A stretch of DNA of 64,000 nt from Mucilaginibacter sp. (GCA_028288305.1 JAQBOA010000075.1:59081-123080); one strand, 5' to 3'. Counted from the first letter of the stretch, positions 41,607 through 50,652 are shown. Made by a program: numbers and translations. The notes: generated from the letters alone by a model not told the origin.

Positions 41607-43568
41607 TTATGCTTCTTCTTCAGAGGCAGGTTTTTTGGATGCTTTACGCGCTTTGTTTTCAGCGCCTTCCATCTGCTCTTTCAATTGTGCCAATACGCTC
41701 AAATCACCTAAAGTTGATTTTTCAACCGACTCTTTCACTTTCTTTACAGCATTGCTGGCAGATTTTGCTTCCTTTTTACGGGTTTCAAATTCCTGCACCC
41801 TTGCTTCTGCACGGGCTTCTTCCCAAATGCGTGAGTGTGAAATAACTATGCGTTTGTTTTCCTTGTTAAACTCAATGATTTTGAACTCAGCAGCTTCTTC
41901 AGCTTTTAAGCTCTTGCCATCTTCTTTAACCAGGTGTTTGGTTGGCGCAAAGCCTTCAACACCATAAGGTAAAGCAACTATAGCACCTTTTTCGGTTACT
42001 TTTAATACCGTACCTTCATGAACTGAATCAATGGTGAAGATGGTTTCAAAAGTATCCCATGGGTTTTCTTCCAGTTGTTTGTGGCCTAAGCTTAATTTGC
42101 GGTTCTCAACATCAAGTTCTAAAACAACCACGTCTAATTTTTCACCAACTTTAGTGAATTCATTAGGGTGATTAACTTTTTTAGACCATGATAAATCAGA
42201 GATGTGAATTAATCCGTCAATGCCATCTTCAAGCTCAACAAACACACCAAAGTTGGTCATGTTCTTTACTGTAGCAATGTGTTGCGTACCAACTGCATAA
42301 CGATGAGCTGCATTTTGCCAAGGATCAGGCGTTAATTGTTTAATACCTAATGACATTTTACGCTCATCGCGATCAAGCGTTAATACTTGTGCTTCAACTT
42401 CGTCACCAACTTTCAAGAATTCCTGAGGGTTACGCAGGTTTTGTGACCATGACATTTCTGATACGTGGATCAAACCTTCAACACCAGGGATGATTTCAAG
42501 GAATGCGCCATAATCAGCAACGGTAACAATTTTACCTTTTACCTTTGAACCAATTTGAATTCCTTCGTCAAGGCTTTGCCAAGGGTGAGGAGTTAATTGT
42601 TTCAAGCCAAGGGCGATACGTTTTTTCTCATCATCAAAATCAAGCACAACAACATTGATCTTTTGATCCAATGATAAAATTTCGCGCGGGTGCTCAATAC
42701 GGCCCCATGAAATATCTGTAATGTGTAATAAACCATCTACACCGCCAAGGTCAATAAATACACCAAAGTCGGTAATGTTTTTAACGGTTCCTTCAAGCAC
42801 CTGTCCTTTTTCAAGACGTGCAACAATTTCTGTTTTTTGGTTTTCTAAATCGTCTTCAATCAGTATCTTATGTGATACTACTACGTTTTTAAACTCGTGG
42901 TTAATCTTAACAACTTTGAACTCCATTGTTTTGCCCACATAAACGTCATAATCCCTGATAGGTTTAATGTCGATTTGTGACCCTGGTAAAAAGGCTTCAA
43001 CGCCCATTATATCTACAATCAAACCACCTTTAGTTCTGCTCTTAACAAAACCAGTGATGATCTCATCATTGTCTAGTGCAGAATTAATACGTTCCCATGA
43101 TTTTTGAGTTTTTGCACGTTTACGTGAAAGAACTAACTGTCCGTTAGCATCTTCCTGTGATTCAACAAAAACTTCAACGGTATCACCGATCTTTAAATCA
43201 GGCGTATCACGGAATTCAGATACGGACACCAAACCATCAGATTTAAACCCGATGTTTAATACCACATCTTTACTGTTAACATTTACAACTGTACCTGTGA
43301 TAATTTCGCCTTTGGTGATAGAACTGAATGTTCCATCATACATTTTTTCTAATTTTGCACGGTCACTGTCGCTGTAATTGCCGAATTTTTTTTCATCAGC
43401 ATCCCAATCGAAATCTTCGTTAGCTGCTGTAATTTTTGATTTGATCTCTTCGATCGATATTGAATCAGCTTCTGATTCAATCGTTTCTTTTTCCTGAGGG
43501 GCTGTAATTACATCTAATTCAGCTTCCTTAGCTTTTAATTCTTTTTCTGCTTCCTGTTTTTTTGCCAT
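41607..43568 (-). CDS. rpsA: 30S ribosomal protein S1
   Basis: 653 residues from the ATG at 43568 (MAKKQEAEKEL); the frame continues 15 codons upstream, but the internal start begins the normal acidic, Lys/Glu-rich extension found in Bacteroidota S1. Six S1 RNA-binding repeats can be counted, each with the pattern G-x-V-x-GFVxx-x-GLI/LHxS, for example GVFIDLGGVDGLLHITDISW and GVFVELEDGIDGLIHISDL. The end is Ala/Lys-rich. The protein binds mRNA at the ribosome; in this phylum it helps initiation where Shine-Dalgarno sites are rare. Strong terminator downstream. Confidence 0.95.
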   Translation of the reverse strand: MAKKQEAEKELKAKEAELDVITAPQEKETIESEADSISIEEIKSKITAANEDFDWDADEKKFGNYSDSDRAKLEKMYDGTFSSITKGEIITGTVVNVNSKDVVLNIGFKSDGLVSVSEFRDTPDLKIGDTVEVFVESQEDANGQLVLSRKRAKTQKSWERINSALDNDEIITGFVKSRTKGGLIVDIMGVEAFLPGSQIDIKPIRDYDVYVGKTMEFKVVKINHEFKNVVVSHKILIEDDLENQKTEIVARLEKGQVLEGTVKNITDFGVFIDLGGVDGLLHITDISWGRIEHPREILSLDQKINVVVLDFDDEKKRIALGLKQLTPHPWQSLDEGIQIGSKVKGKIVTVADYGAFLEIIPGVEGLIHVSEMSWSQNLRNPQEFLKVGDEVEAQVLTLDRDERKMSLGIKQLTPDPWQNAAHRYAVGTQHIATVKNMTNFGVFVELEDGIDGLIHISDLSWSKKVNHPNEFTKVGEKLDVVVLELDVENRKLSLGHKQLEENPWDTFETIFTIDSVHEGTVLKVTEKGAIVALPYGVEGFAPTKHLVKEDGKSLKAEEAAEFKIIEFNKENKRIVISHSRIWEEARAEARVQEFETRKKEAKSASNAVKKVKESVEKSTLGDLSVLAQLKEQMEGAENKARKASKKPASEEEA

Positions 43569-43735
43569 TAAATAAATTTTCTCCTTTTCCCAATTTGTTA
43601 ATTGGGATTGCAAAGGTAGGTATATAATTTTATTACAGAAAAATTAATTTACTGTTAAAAGCTGGTTTTTAGGTATTTTAATCTAAAAAAGTTACAATTA
43701 GCGATTTAAATGCCTGTATTATTGTTGCCGGTTCG

Positions 43736-44407
43736 CTAAGTGACAGACAGTTTTTCTTCTATATCATCAAAAATAGACATAAATTCGTCCATAAGTCTTG
43801 TTCGATAGGTAGTTAGCACTTCATTCATTTGCACTTCATTTTCAGTTGTAAAAGGATCCTTCCAAATGCGCATACAAATTCTTTTTAATGCATAAGCAAT
43901 TTCCCTGGTTTCAGCATAACTATATAAATACCTGCTTTTTTTAAACTCTTCATAAAATTTAAAAAATACAAGGGGGTCTTTTAATCCGGCAAATATTAAA
44001 AATTCATCTATTACCGGTCCTTTACAGCCGTTCAGGTGATCATAAAATCCATCAACAGTAATCTTTTTAGTTGTAAGCAGCAGGTTGTCCAATATTAATT
44101 CCAGTGCAATGTGACCTAAAAAAAAAGGCTTTACCGGCGAACCAGCTATGGCCGGAATCAATATTTTTTTTAACTGGTGCGAATGTGTAAGAAAAAAATC
44201 GGAAGAATGAAAGTAACGGTCAACTAACAAGTGTTTGTTCCATCCCTGTATGATAAAATTGATGGGTTTGTTTTCATGATGAAGTTTTTCTGGGTGCAAA
44301 ATGATTGTTTTATCCGCATTTTTTAAAAGATCAGGCAGTACCGTTCCCAGTACATGGTAACAATTATCGGTATTCCTGTCAAAGTAAAAATGAGATAAAA
44401 AATTCAT
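43736..44407 (-). CDS. Possible acyl-carrier-protein phosphodiesterase-like protein
   Basis: 223 residues without signal or membrane segment. The start MNFLSHFYFDR and LGTVLPDLLK, followed by QGWNKHLLVDRYFH near 65, recall ACP phosphodiesterase (AcpH, DUF479), which removes the phosphopantetheine arm. The later GHIALELILDNLL and the conserved His/Asp residues suggest a metal-dependent helical hydrolase. Similarity is by eye only and moderate. It is monocistronic and divergent from tyrS. Confidence 0.4.
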   Translation of the reverse strand: MNFLSHFYFDRNTDNCYHVLGTVLPDLLKNADKTIILHPEKLHHENKPINFIIQGWNKHLLVDRYFHSSDFFLTHSHQLKKILIPAIAGSPVKPFFLGHIALELILDNLLLTTKKITVDGFYDHLNGCKGPVIDEFLIFAGLKDPLVFFKFYEEFKKSRYLYSYAETREIAYALKRICMRIWKDPFTTENEVQMNEVLTTYRTRLMDEFMSIFDDIEEKLSVT

Positions 44408-44553
44408 AATAATATTTTATGTACGCCCTTTCAACCCAAAATACAAAAATTTGTACTATAAAAGCTGATTTGCTTCAATTAACAATTAATTTAATCATTT
44501 GTTAATATTAAAGCCGTGTAATAATCAACTAATCAATCGCTAAATTATTCTAT

Positions 44554-44561
44554 TATCTTTG
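44554..44561 (+). promoter_or_regulatory. -7 element of the tyrS promoter
   Basis: TATCTTTG matches the Bacteroidota TAnnTTTG element, 38 bases before the tyrS ATG. No TTTG is present at the usual -33 distance, so the promoter is incomplete by eye. Confidence 0.45.
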
Positions 44562-44564
44562 CCG

Positions 44565-44582
44565 TCCCGATAATTATCGGGA
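44565..44582. repeat. Perfect palindrome in the tyrS leader
   Basis: TCCCGATAATTATCGGGA, 18 bases, would fold in the 5' leader of tyrS, ending 17 bases before the ATG. It shares the arms CCCGATA/TATCGGG with the core of the repeat at 11683-11716, so it may be a mobile minimal repeat rather than a dedicated regulator. Confidence 0.6.
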
Positions 44583-44599
44583 TTTAAGCTGAAAACATA

Positions 44600-45883
44600 A
44601 TGAATTTTGTAGAAGAATTACGTTGGAGAGGCATGCTTCATGATATTATGCCCGGTACTGAAGACTTATTAAATAAAGGTATGGTTTCGGGTTATATTGG
44701 TTTTGATCCTACGGCTGATTCACTGCATGTGGGTAGCCTTGCACAGATCATGACTATGATCCATTTTCAGCGTGCCGGTCATAAGCCTTTTGCATTGGTT
44801 GGAGGCGCAACCGGTATGGTAGGCGATCCTTCCGGCAAATCGCAGGAACGTAATTTACTATCAGAGGATACATTGCAACATAACCTGAAAGGAATTAAAA
44901 AACAGCTTGAAAAGTTTTTGAACTTTAATTGCGGCATCAACAGTGCCCAAATGGTAAATAATTATGATTGGTTTAAAGACTTTACGTTCCTGGATTTTAT
45001 CCGTGATGTAGGCAAGCATATTACTGTTAACTATATGATGGCAAAAGATTCGGTTAAAAACCGGATCAGCGGTGAAACGGGGATGTCTTTTACTGAGTTT
45101 TCTTACCAATTGGTACAAGGCTATGATTTTTACTATTTATGGAAAAATCATAACTGTGCTTTGCAAATGGGCGGATCGGACCAATGGGGTAACATTGTTA
45201 CCGGTACCGAACTTATACGACGTAAAGATGCTGGAGAAGCTTATGCTTTAACCACTCAGCTGATAAAGAAAGCAGATGGTAGCAAATTCGGTAAAACCGA
45301 GGGCGGCAATATCTGGCTTGACCCCGAAAAAACTTCGCCATATAAATTTTACCAATTTTGGTTAAATACCAGTGATGAGGATGCCAAAGCCTATATCAGG
45401 ATATTTACCTTATTTGACGAACAAACTATTGAAAGCCTGGAGGCCGAACAAAATGCTGCACCGCATTTAAGGGTACTGCAAAAAGCGTTAGCAAAAGATA
45501 TTACTATAAGGGTACATGGTGAGGCTGAATTTGAAAAAGCTATAAAATCATCGGAATTTTTGTTTGGTAATATTGCCATTGATTTTTTGAATGAATTAAG
45601 TAATGCCGAAGTGCTCACGTTATTTGATGGGGTTCCTAATTTTGCTATCAGCTTAAATGAGTTGCAAAAAGGTATTAATGTTGTGGATCTTTTAGCTACT
45701 TATACTTCAGTTTTTCCATCAAAGGGTGAGGCCAAGAAAATGATACAAGGCGGAGGTACAGCCATCAATAAATTAAAAATTAATTCGCCGGATGATGTTT
45801 ATCAACGTGATGACTTAATAAATGACAAGTTTCTTGTGGCACAAAAAGGAAAGAAGAATTATTTTTTAATTATTGCTGAATAA
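44600..45883 (+). CDS. tyrS: Tyrosyl-tRNA synthetase
   Basis: 427 residues. Class I synthetase that charges tRNA-Tyr. The HIGH-like motif is HVGSL near 39-43 ([16 protein letters not shown]), tyrosine-binding residues lie in [13 protein letters not shown] and [11 protein letters not shown], and the KMSKS-like loop is [13 protein letters not shown] near 234. The C-terminal S4 domain is at about 355-427 ([18 protein letters not shown]). The leader contains a palindrome directly upstream; no T-box is evident. The toxin-antitoxin pair follows after 38 bases. Confidence 0.96.
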   Translation: MNFVEELRWRGMLHDIMPGTEDLLNKGMVSGYIGFDPTADSLHVGSLAQIMTMIHFQRAGHKPFALVGGATGMVGDPSGKSQERNLLSEDTLQHNLKGIKKQLEKFLNFNCGINSAQMVNNYDWFKDFTFLDFIRDVGKHITVNYMMAKDSVKNRISGETGMSFTEFSYQLVQGYDFYYLWKNHNCALQMGGSDQWGNIVTGTELIRRKDAGEAYALTTQLIKKADGSKFGKTEGGNIWLDPEKTSPYKFYQFWLNTSDEDAKAYIRIFTLFDEQTIESLEAEQNAAPHLRVLQKALAKDITIRVHGEAEFEKAIKSSEFLFGNIAIDFLNELSNAEVLTLFDGVPNFAISLNELQKGINVVDLLATYTSVFPSKGEAKKMIQGGGTAINKLKINSPDDVYQRDDLINDKFLVAQKGKKNYFLIIAE

Positions 45884-45884
45884 A

Positions 45885-45916
45885 TTTGACAATCCGACAA
45901 AAGGTATTTATTTTTG
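45885..45916 (+). promoter_or_regulatory. Bacteroidota-type promoter of the Xre/RES pair
   Basis: TTTG at 45885-45888 and TATTTTTG (TAnnTTTG) at 45909-45916 with 20 bases between them fit the -33/-7 consensus. The -7 element ends 5 bases before the ATG at 45922, so the transcript would have almost no leader, or the protein starts at a later ATG (45970). It begins within the last codons of tyrS. Confidence 0.6.
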
Positions 45917-45921
45917 GATAA

Positions 45922-46416
45922 ATGTCGTATAAAGAAAAACATAATAAATCAGAGAGCTTTAATGAACCTATGGTTGCTTATGTTACACCTGGTTCATCTG
46001 ATCCATTTTATAATTTATTAAGCACTTCAAAATCTGTAAAACTATCTAATGATTTTGATATCATAAAGTTTGCTCGTGAAGGTTTTCCAAAGCGTGTTTT
46101 ACTGGCATTGGCAAAAAAGATATCTTTAAATATTCAAGAGCTTTCCAATATACTTCACATTTCCGAGCGTACTTTACAACGTTACGATGATGATGCTATT
46201 ATAAAAACTGAGTATGCCGAAAAAGCTGTTGAGCTTGCCCGCCTTTATGTGCGCGGCGAAGAAGTATTTGGCACAATGGATAAATTCAAATTATGGGTAA
46301 AAGCGCCCAGTCTTATTTTTAATGGCGAGGCCCCTGTTTCCATATTGGATACCTCTGCCGGTTTTGATATGGTTTTTAAGGAATTGGGTCGTATTGAACA
46401 CGGTATTTTTGCCTGA
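45922..46416 (+). CDS. Xre/MbcA/ParS-type antitoxin
   Basis: 164 residues. An N-terminal low-complexity part is followed by a helix-turn-helix near 70-100 (LNIQELSNILHISERTLQRY) and the C-terminal DUF2384 domain about 110-164 (ELARLYVRGEEVFGTMDKF, then the W in KLWVKAPSLIFNGEAP). DUF2384 antitoxins block RES toxins by placing their C-terminus in the active site. The stop overlaps the toxin ATG by one base. The promoter lies so close that Met17 (45970) may be the real start. Confidence 0.88.
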   Translation: MSYKEKHNKSESFNEPMVAYVTPGSSDPFYNLLSTSKSVKLSNDFDIIKFAREGFPKRVLLALAKKISLNIQELSNILHISERTLQRYDDDAIIKTEYAEKAVELARLYVRGEEVFGTMDKFKLWVKAPSLIFNGEAPVSILDTSAGFDMVFKELGRIEHGIFA

Positions 46417-46868
46417 TGATTCTTTACCGTATTGTAAAATGCAGCTATGTTGATGACCTGAGCGGAATAGGTGCCCGTTTGTATGGTGGCAGATGGAACA
46501 GCGAAGGCAAACCAGCAATTTATCTTGCATCCTCGCGATCACTGGCTGTTTTGGAAGTATTAGTGCATTTACAACCCTTAATGATCCCAGATAACTATTG
46601 CCTGACGGAAATTGAAGTTTCAGACAATAGCATCACTCACATTTCAATTGACGATTTACCTTCAAACTGGAATGATATATCACCACCAATTGTTTTAAGG
46701 CAAATAGGTGATGAGTTTTTGAAAAAGAATGAGCATTTATTAATGAAGATACCTTCATCCATTGTACCAATGGAATATAATTACCTGGTTAACCCTCAGT
46801 ACCCGGCCATGAAAAAAGTGAAAGTATTAAAGAAAGAACCTTTTAATTTTGATGAACGGCTGGTTTAG
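46416..46868 (+). CDS. RES-domain toxin (NAD-targeting family)
   Basis: 150 residues. The RES family has conserved Arg, Glu and Ser residues; here Arg5 in LYRIV, Arg26 in GRWNSEG, Tyr36 with the downstream SRSLAVLEVLVH (Ser and Glu) match. RES toxins degrade NAD+ or ADP-ribosylate a target and so stop growth. All key residues appear intact, so the pair is probably active. It is coupled to the antitoxin as TGATG and both lie right after tyrS. Confidence 0.88.
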   Translation: MILYRIVKCSYVDDLSGIGARLYGGRWNSEGKPAIYLASSRSLAVLEVLVHLQPLMIPDNYCLTEIEVSDNSITHISIDDLPSNWNDISPPIVLRQIGDEFLKKNEHLLMKIPSSIVPMEYNYLVNPQYPAMKKVKVLKKEPFNFDERLV

Positions 46869-46933
46869 TTAATGGTCATTGGTCATTAAGTCATTAGTCA
46901 TTTTTAGATTAGATATTTTATGACTTATGATAT

Positions 46934-47593
46934 TTACAAATCATTCAATAAATCCAGTTTCTTATGATTATATTCTTCTTGAGAAATCAAGCCATTATCG
47001 AACAATACTTTTAGTTTTTTTAGCTTTTCTGTAAGTTCATCAGGCTTTTGAGTTTCTTGAATAGCTGGCTGGGGTGACGGAACATGAACAGCTTCGGGTT
47101 GCGACACAGGAGCTGGAGTTTGCTGTGCAGTCGGCCTTGCTGCATTTTCAAACTGAAAGGAACCTGACCCGGCACGTTTTTCTTCCAGGTCACGCAGTCG
47201 GCGGGCTTCACGCTCTGATTCTTTACGTTCCTGTGCATATTGATATAGTTTACGGGCCTGTATTTTAGGCAGGTAATCAACACCCACTTCAGCCGAAGTA
47301 GTTGTTTTTACGCTAAAAACAGCGCCTATGATTTCTTCTTTTATAAAAACATCAACAATGTCCTTCCAAACAAAATCAACAAATTTTACGGAAAGGCCAA
47401 AATTGGCGGGTGTGAAAAATAAAATACGTTTATTGGTAAGAGCGACACATTCGGGCAATATGTTTACCAATGGTTTTTTTTGAACCGCAATGTATACTAT
47501 TTCTTCACCGGTTGTAAGCAAGTCGGTTAACCGCTGATAAATTTTTTCAACTGTTTTGGGATCCTGTTCTTCGTTCAAAAATTTTTCTATCAT
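46934..47593 (-). CDS. PH-domain and SHOCT-motif protein
   Basis: 219 residues. Residues about 15-120 look like a bacterial PH domain (LTTGEEIVYIAVQKKPLVNI, TNKRILFFTPANFGL, FVDFVWKDIVDVFIKEE). A charged coiled stretch with RKESEREARRLRDLEEKR follows, then a Pro/Gln-rich linker, and the last 30 residues are a SHOCT motif (KLKVLFDNGLISQEEYNHKK). SHOCT motifs often help oligomerise or localise membrane-associated proteins. No catalytic residues are seen; the function is unknown. Confidence 0.72.
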   Translation of the reverse strand: MIEKFLNEEQDPKTVEKIYQRLTDLLTTGEEIVYIAVQKKPLVNILPECVALTNKRILFFTPANFGLSVKFVDFVWKDIVDVFIKEEIIGAVFSVKTTTSAEVGVDYLPKIQARKLYQYAQERKESEREARRLRDLEEKRAGSGSFQFENAARPTAQQTPAPVSQPEAVHVPSPQPAIQETQKPDELTEKLKKLKVLFDNGLISQEEYNHKKLDLLNDL

Positions 47594-47651
47594 GGTATTG
47601 CTTTTATACTAATACAAAATTAATGATATAATGTTAGTAACAGGCTAAGTT

Positions 47652-48629
47652 TTAAGCAACCAGCAAGTTACAGCCCCTTACATCTGAATTATCAAAACGG
47701 CCCAAAACTTCAAACGAGTTGTCTGCATAAACTTTCCCCAAATCTTGGGTAGCTATAAAAGAGCAGGAATTAAAATTTGCCAGGTCTATCACATTAATTC
47801 CTCCTGCTTTATCATTATTTAGTGTGGTCATGGGGTCGTTAGTATCACGTGTAATAATCTTCATCCAGGGCGGGCAGTTAAATATACCATTTCCATTCGA
47901 ATAAGCTTGTGATAACAGTTCAGTCATACCATATTCAGAATGTATTGTTTCAACACCAAATCCCTTACATAGTTTATTGTGTAATTCTTCCCTTATCATT
48001 TCTTTTCGCCGGCCTTTCATGCCACCGGTTTCCATTATTATCAATTTGGGAAAATTTAAAGTATAATGTTCAATAAAATCAAGCAGTGCAAAGGTAACGC
48101 CTATTAATATTGTTGGCTTTTGAGCCGCTTCTTGTTTTTTTAGCTGTTGATAAAGTTCCTCATGATTATATAAAAAAAAGCCGCTACCGGGTTTTTCCGA
48201 TTGTTTGATCATATCCTCAGCCATATAAATCAGCGATGATCCTTCCCTTTCAAGATAGGAGGGAAGCAGTGCCAGTACCGTATAATTTTTAATATCTCCA
48301 TAAAACAACGTAAATGCTTTGCGAAAACTTTCAATATACCAGCTAACATCAGTTATGTAATGACTGCTGGTAATAACTCCGGTAGTGCCCGAACTGGTAA
48401 ATGTAATTTCAACAGGATTATTTGTGCTTAATACCTTGTGGGATTTAAAAAATTCTATTGGTAAAAAAGGTATATCCTGAATGGAATGTATGGTTGACGG
48501 GTTAATTTTTAAACCTTCTATAAACTTACGGTAAACAAGGCAATTTTTAGCCTGGTACCTGAAAATTTGCAAAGCGGTGTCAATGAATTGATCCTCATTA
48601 TTTATTGAAAATACCTGTTGTTTATTCAT
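47652..48629 (-). CDS. LuxE-like acyl-protein synthetase/acyltransferase
   Basis: 325 residues from the ATG at 48629; six more codons are open upstream. EITFTSSGTTG near 80 is the AMP-binding phosphate loop of the ANL superfamily in the short form seen in LuxE, and METGGMKGRRKEM near 207 and SEYGMTELLSQAY near 235 are typical of LuxE-like acyl-protein synthetases. LuxE activates fatty acids for bioluminescence, but no luxC or luciferase genes are near. In Bacteroidota stand-alone copies are found; a role in activating an acyl group is likely, its target unknown. Confidence 0.72.
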   Translation of the reverse strand: MNKQQVFSINNEDQFIDTALQIFRYQAKNCLVYRKFIEGLKINPSTIHSIQDIPFLPIEFFKSHKVLSTNNPVEITFTSSGTTGVITSSHYITDVSWYIESFRKAFTLFYGDIKNYTVLALLPSYLEREGSSLIYMAEDMIKQSEKPGSGFFLYNHEELYQQLKKQEAAQKPTILIGVTFALLDFIEHYTLNFPKLIIMETGGMKGRRKEMIREELHNKLCKGFGVETIHSEYGMTELLSQAYSNGNGIFNCPPWMKIITRDTNDPMTTLNNDKAGGINVIDLANFNSCSFIATQDLGKVYADNSFEVLGRFDNSDVRGCNLLVA

Positions 48630-48760
48630 TGAGACAAAGATAGGCAAATGGGAAATTCTTTGTCTTAACCAAATAGAAAGGTTTAAAGATTCATTTAAAA
48701 TATCTTAAAACGTAGGTAGATCTCTTCATTTTATTGTTTAAATCAGGTACACCCGGTGCG

Positions 48761-48810
48761 GGGTGGCACAGGGTGGCACAACCTGGCACACCTGACGCAG
48801 TTGAGCGTCA
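48761..48810. repeat. Short tandem repeat and hairpin in the gap upstream of the DUF1203 gene
   Basis: GGGTGGCACA is repeated twice (48761-48770, 48771-48780) with a third degenerate copy (48781-48790), followed by TGACGC/GCGTCA (48793-48798, 48805-48810) as a hairpin. The remaining bases of the 292-base gap show no promoter by eye. Confidence 0.55.
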
Positions 48811-48921
48811 CAACAGCAAGTTTCTAGATAGCTAATAGTGTCACTATCACCTGATCTTAGCAAGTATCGGGTTTTAACTGGTGCTTGCTATACTGAAATT
48901 TGTTTTATAAAGATTAAAACT

Positions 48922-49404
48922 ATGAAGAAATTTAAAATAGCACCAATCTCAAAGGAATATGCGCAAAGAATAAGATCAACAATGCAGGATGATTTTGGTC
49001 ACGAGGTTACTGAAAAAGTTGCTACCGGTGCGGGGCCATGCAGGGTATCATTAAAGCCATTTATCAAAGGTGTTGATAAGCGATTACTATTAACCCATAG
49101 TCCTTTTGAAATTGACAATGCTTTTAACCAGCCGGGCCCTGTTTTTATAAATAGCAATGATGTGGAGGAGTACGCTGATATCTACCACTTTCCGCCAGAA
49201 ATTAAAGCTAATAAAGATAGTTTCCCGTTAACACTTATCGGATACAATAAAAGTCAGCAAATGGTGCTGTCGGCATTGGTTGGCGACGCTGATGTGGATG
49301 AAATGATTACTGAAATATTTGATCAGCAAGATAATATAGAATACCTGCATGCCCGTAATGCACAAGCTTGCTGTTTTATTTGTAAAATTGAAAGGGTTAA
49401 ATAA
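48922..49404 (+). CDS. DUF1203-family protein
   Basis: 160 residues from the ATG at 48922 (MKKFKIAPISKEYAQRIR), where family homology begins; the frame is open 28 codons upstream through repeat-like sequence. Features of DUF1203 are GAGPCRVSLKPF, RLLLTHSPFE, GPVFINSNDVEEY with FPPEI, and a closing QACCFICKIER. The protein is small and cytoplasmic; the biochemical role is unknown. Neighbours give no strong hint. Confidence 0.75.
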   Translation: MKKFKIAPISKEYAQRIRSTMQDDFGHEVTEKVATGAGPCRVSLKPFIKGVDKRLLLTHSPFEIDNAFNQPGPVFINSNDVEEYADIYHFPPEIKANKDSFPLTLIGYNKSQQMVLSALVGDADVDEMITEIFDQQDNIEYLHARNAQACCFICKIERVK

Positions 49405-49493
49405 CCATAAAAACCTTTTATAATAAAACTTATTATGTTTTGGGTTGTTAAATGTTATCAGAAATTTTGAACGTTCTATTAAAAAATACAACC

Positions 49494-50168
49494 ATGAAAA
49501 CATTAAAAATTTTAATACTTCCTTTTTTACTCACAGCCTGTTTTATGCTTACCTCGGCAACAACAGACGGTAGTAAGGAAAATGAAAGGCTGCATAGCGC
49601 TGCCAATGTATTAAAGGAATTTGGCAAAATGAAGGAAAGCATTCCTCATGAATTAATTGAACAATATCAGGGAATTGTTATTATTCCAAGTATGCTCAAT
49701 GCCGGATTAGGCATAGGTGGTAAACGCGGAAAAGGAATTGCCATGGTAAAGCTTGAAGGCGGACAATGGAGTGATCCGGTTTTTGTTACCTTAACAGGTG
49801 GTAGTTTGGGTCTACAAATCGGAGTTCAATCTGTTGATTTGGTTTTGGTTTTCCGTCATAAAGGTGCGCTTACTAAAGTAAAAAATGGTGATTTTACAAT
49901 TGGCGGTGATATTTCGGCAGCAGCCGGTCCGGTTGGAAGAAGCACAACAGCCAGCACCGATTATAAACTAGAAGCAGAAGTTTATTCCTATTCACGCAGC
50001 CGTGGTTTATTTGCAGGTATAAGCATCAACGGATCAGATTTATCTATAGATAAAAAAGCCAACGCTGCATATTACGGCAACGATTTAACTTCACAGCAGT
50101 TATTTGAAACAGCAAAAAGTAATAAAGAAGCGGTTAAACTGGTAAAGGAAACTTTAGCAAGTTTATAA
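49494..50168 (+). CDS. SYLF-domain lipid-binding-like secreted protein
   Basis: 224 residues from the ATG at 49494 (MKTLKILILPFLLTACF); the frame extends 14 codons upstream, but the signal peptide starts here. The Ysc84/SYLF domain fills the rest: GIVIIPSMLNAGLGIGGKRG near 65, WSDPVFVTLTGGSLGLQIGV near 95, DLVLVFR and GDISAAAGPVG near 145, and SRSRGLFAGISINGS near 175. In eukaryotes SYLF proteins bind phosphoinositides; bacterial ones are periplasmic with unknown ligand. The conserved order is intact. No clear operon partner. Confidence 0.85.
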   Translation: MKTLKILILPFLLTACFMLTSATTDGSKENERLHSAANVLKEFGKMKESIPHELIEQYQGIVIIPSMLNAGLGIGGKRGKGIAMVKLEGGQWSDPVFVTLTGGSLGLQIGVQSVDLVLVFRHKGALTKVKNGDFTIGGDISAAAGPVGRSTTASTDYKLEAEVYSYSRSRGLFAGISINGSDLSIDKKANAAYYGNDLTSQQLFETAKSNKEAVKLVKETLASL

Positions 50169-50180
50169 TTTTTAACTTAT

Positions 50181-50211
50181 AAAAAAATGCCCGGGCGTTG
50201 CTCCGGGCATT
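50181..50211 (-). terminator. Hairpin terminator, minus strand
   Basis: A 9-base stem AATGCCCGG/CCGGGCATT (50186-50194, 50203-50211) with a loop of 8 is followed on the minus strand by T bases (50187-50181). It would end the transcript of the minus-strand gene stopping at 50284 and also lies just after the plus-strand SYLF gene. Confidence 0.65.
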
Positions 50212-50234
50212 ATAATTTATATTGTTTTATTACT

Positions 50235-50290
50235 CTTTTATAGCAGTAATTAGACTCACTTACTTTTATAGCAGTAATTAGACTCACTTA
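50235..50290. repeat. 28-base perfect tandem repeat
   Basis: CTTTTATAGCAGTAATTAGA plus eight further bases occurs twice in direct succession, 50235-50262 and 50263-50290. The second copy contains the last codons and stop of the minus-strand membrane protein gene, so the first looks like a recent duplication of the gene end. Confidence 0.75.
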
Positions 50291-50640
50291 CTAAACGCCC
50301 TTTTTAGCAGCAAACCCGATAAAGCCGACATACCACCTACCAACCCGCCAATTAAGGCGGTAACAAATAATATAAATATCCAGTGCGGTAAGTGAAACAT
50401 GGTAGCTACCCGCTTTGCTAATATATGGTCATTAGGGATACTCTTAAACAGGGCCAATACGGTCCATACAATAAAAACTGCTGAAAAGCCCGACCAAAAG
50501 GACTGCCCCGATGTTTTTCCTACAACGAATGCAGTCAAAAAAGCAGCTATAGCTACTACCCACCATGGTAAAAAATAACCACTGGCAAATGATAAGATAA
50601 GTATGATTAAAAATAGCATAATTTTATTTTTTAAGTTCAA
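50284..50640 (-). CDS. Small membrane protein, unknown function
   Basis: 118 residues with four hydrophobic segments (about 5-20, 25-42, 50-65 and 88-110) and a glycine-rich last helix (ALIGGLVGGMSALSGLLLKRAF). No motif is recognised. Its ATG is 12 bases after the stop of the penicillin acylase gene on the same strand, so the two are probably co-transcribed. The gene end is duplicated as a 28-base tandem repeat. Confidence 0.65.
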   Translation of the reverse strand: MNLKNKIMLFLIILILSFASGYFLPWWVVAIAAFLTAFVVGKTSGQSFWSGFSAVFIVWTVLALFKSIPNDHILAKRVATMFHLPHWIFILFVTALIGGLVGGMSALSGLLLKRAFSK

Positions 50641-50652
50641 ATATTTAAAGCT

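Noticed and set aside
41635..42942. Plus-strand open frames opposite rpsA
   Set aside because: They are antisense shadows of a highly conserved gene with biased codon use; none resembles a protein family.
48838..48921. N-terminal extension of the DUF1203 protein
   Set aside because: The added 28 residues do not resemble the family and follow repeat sequence; the internal ATG is the standard start.
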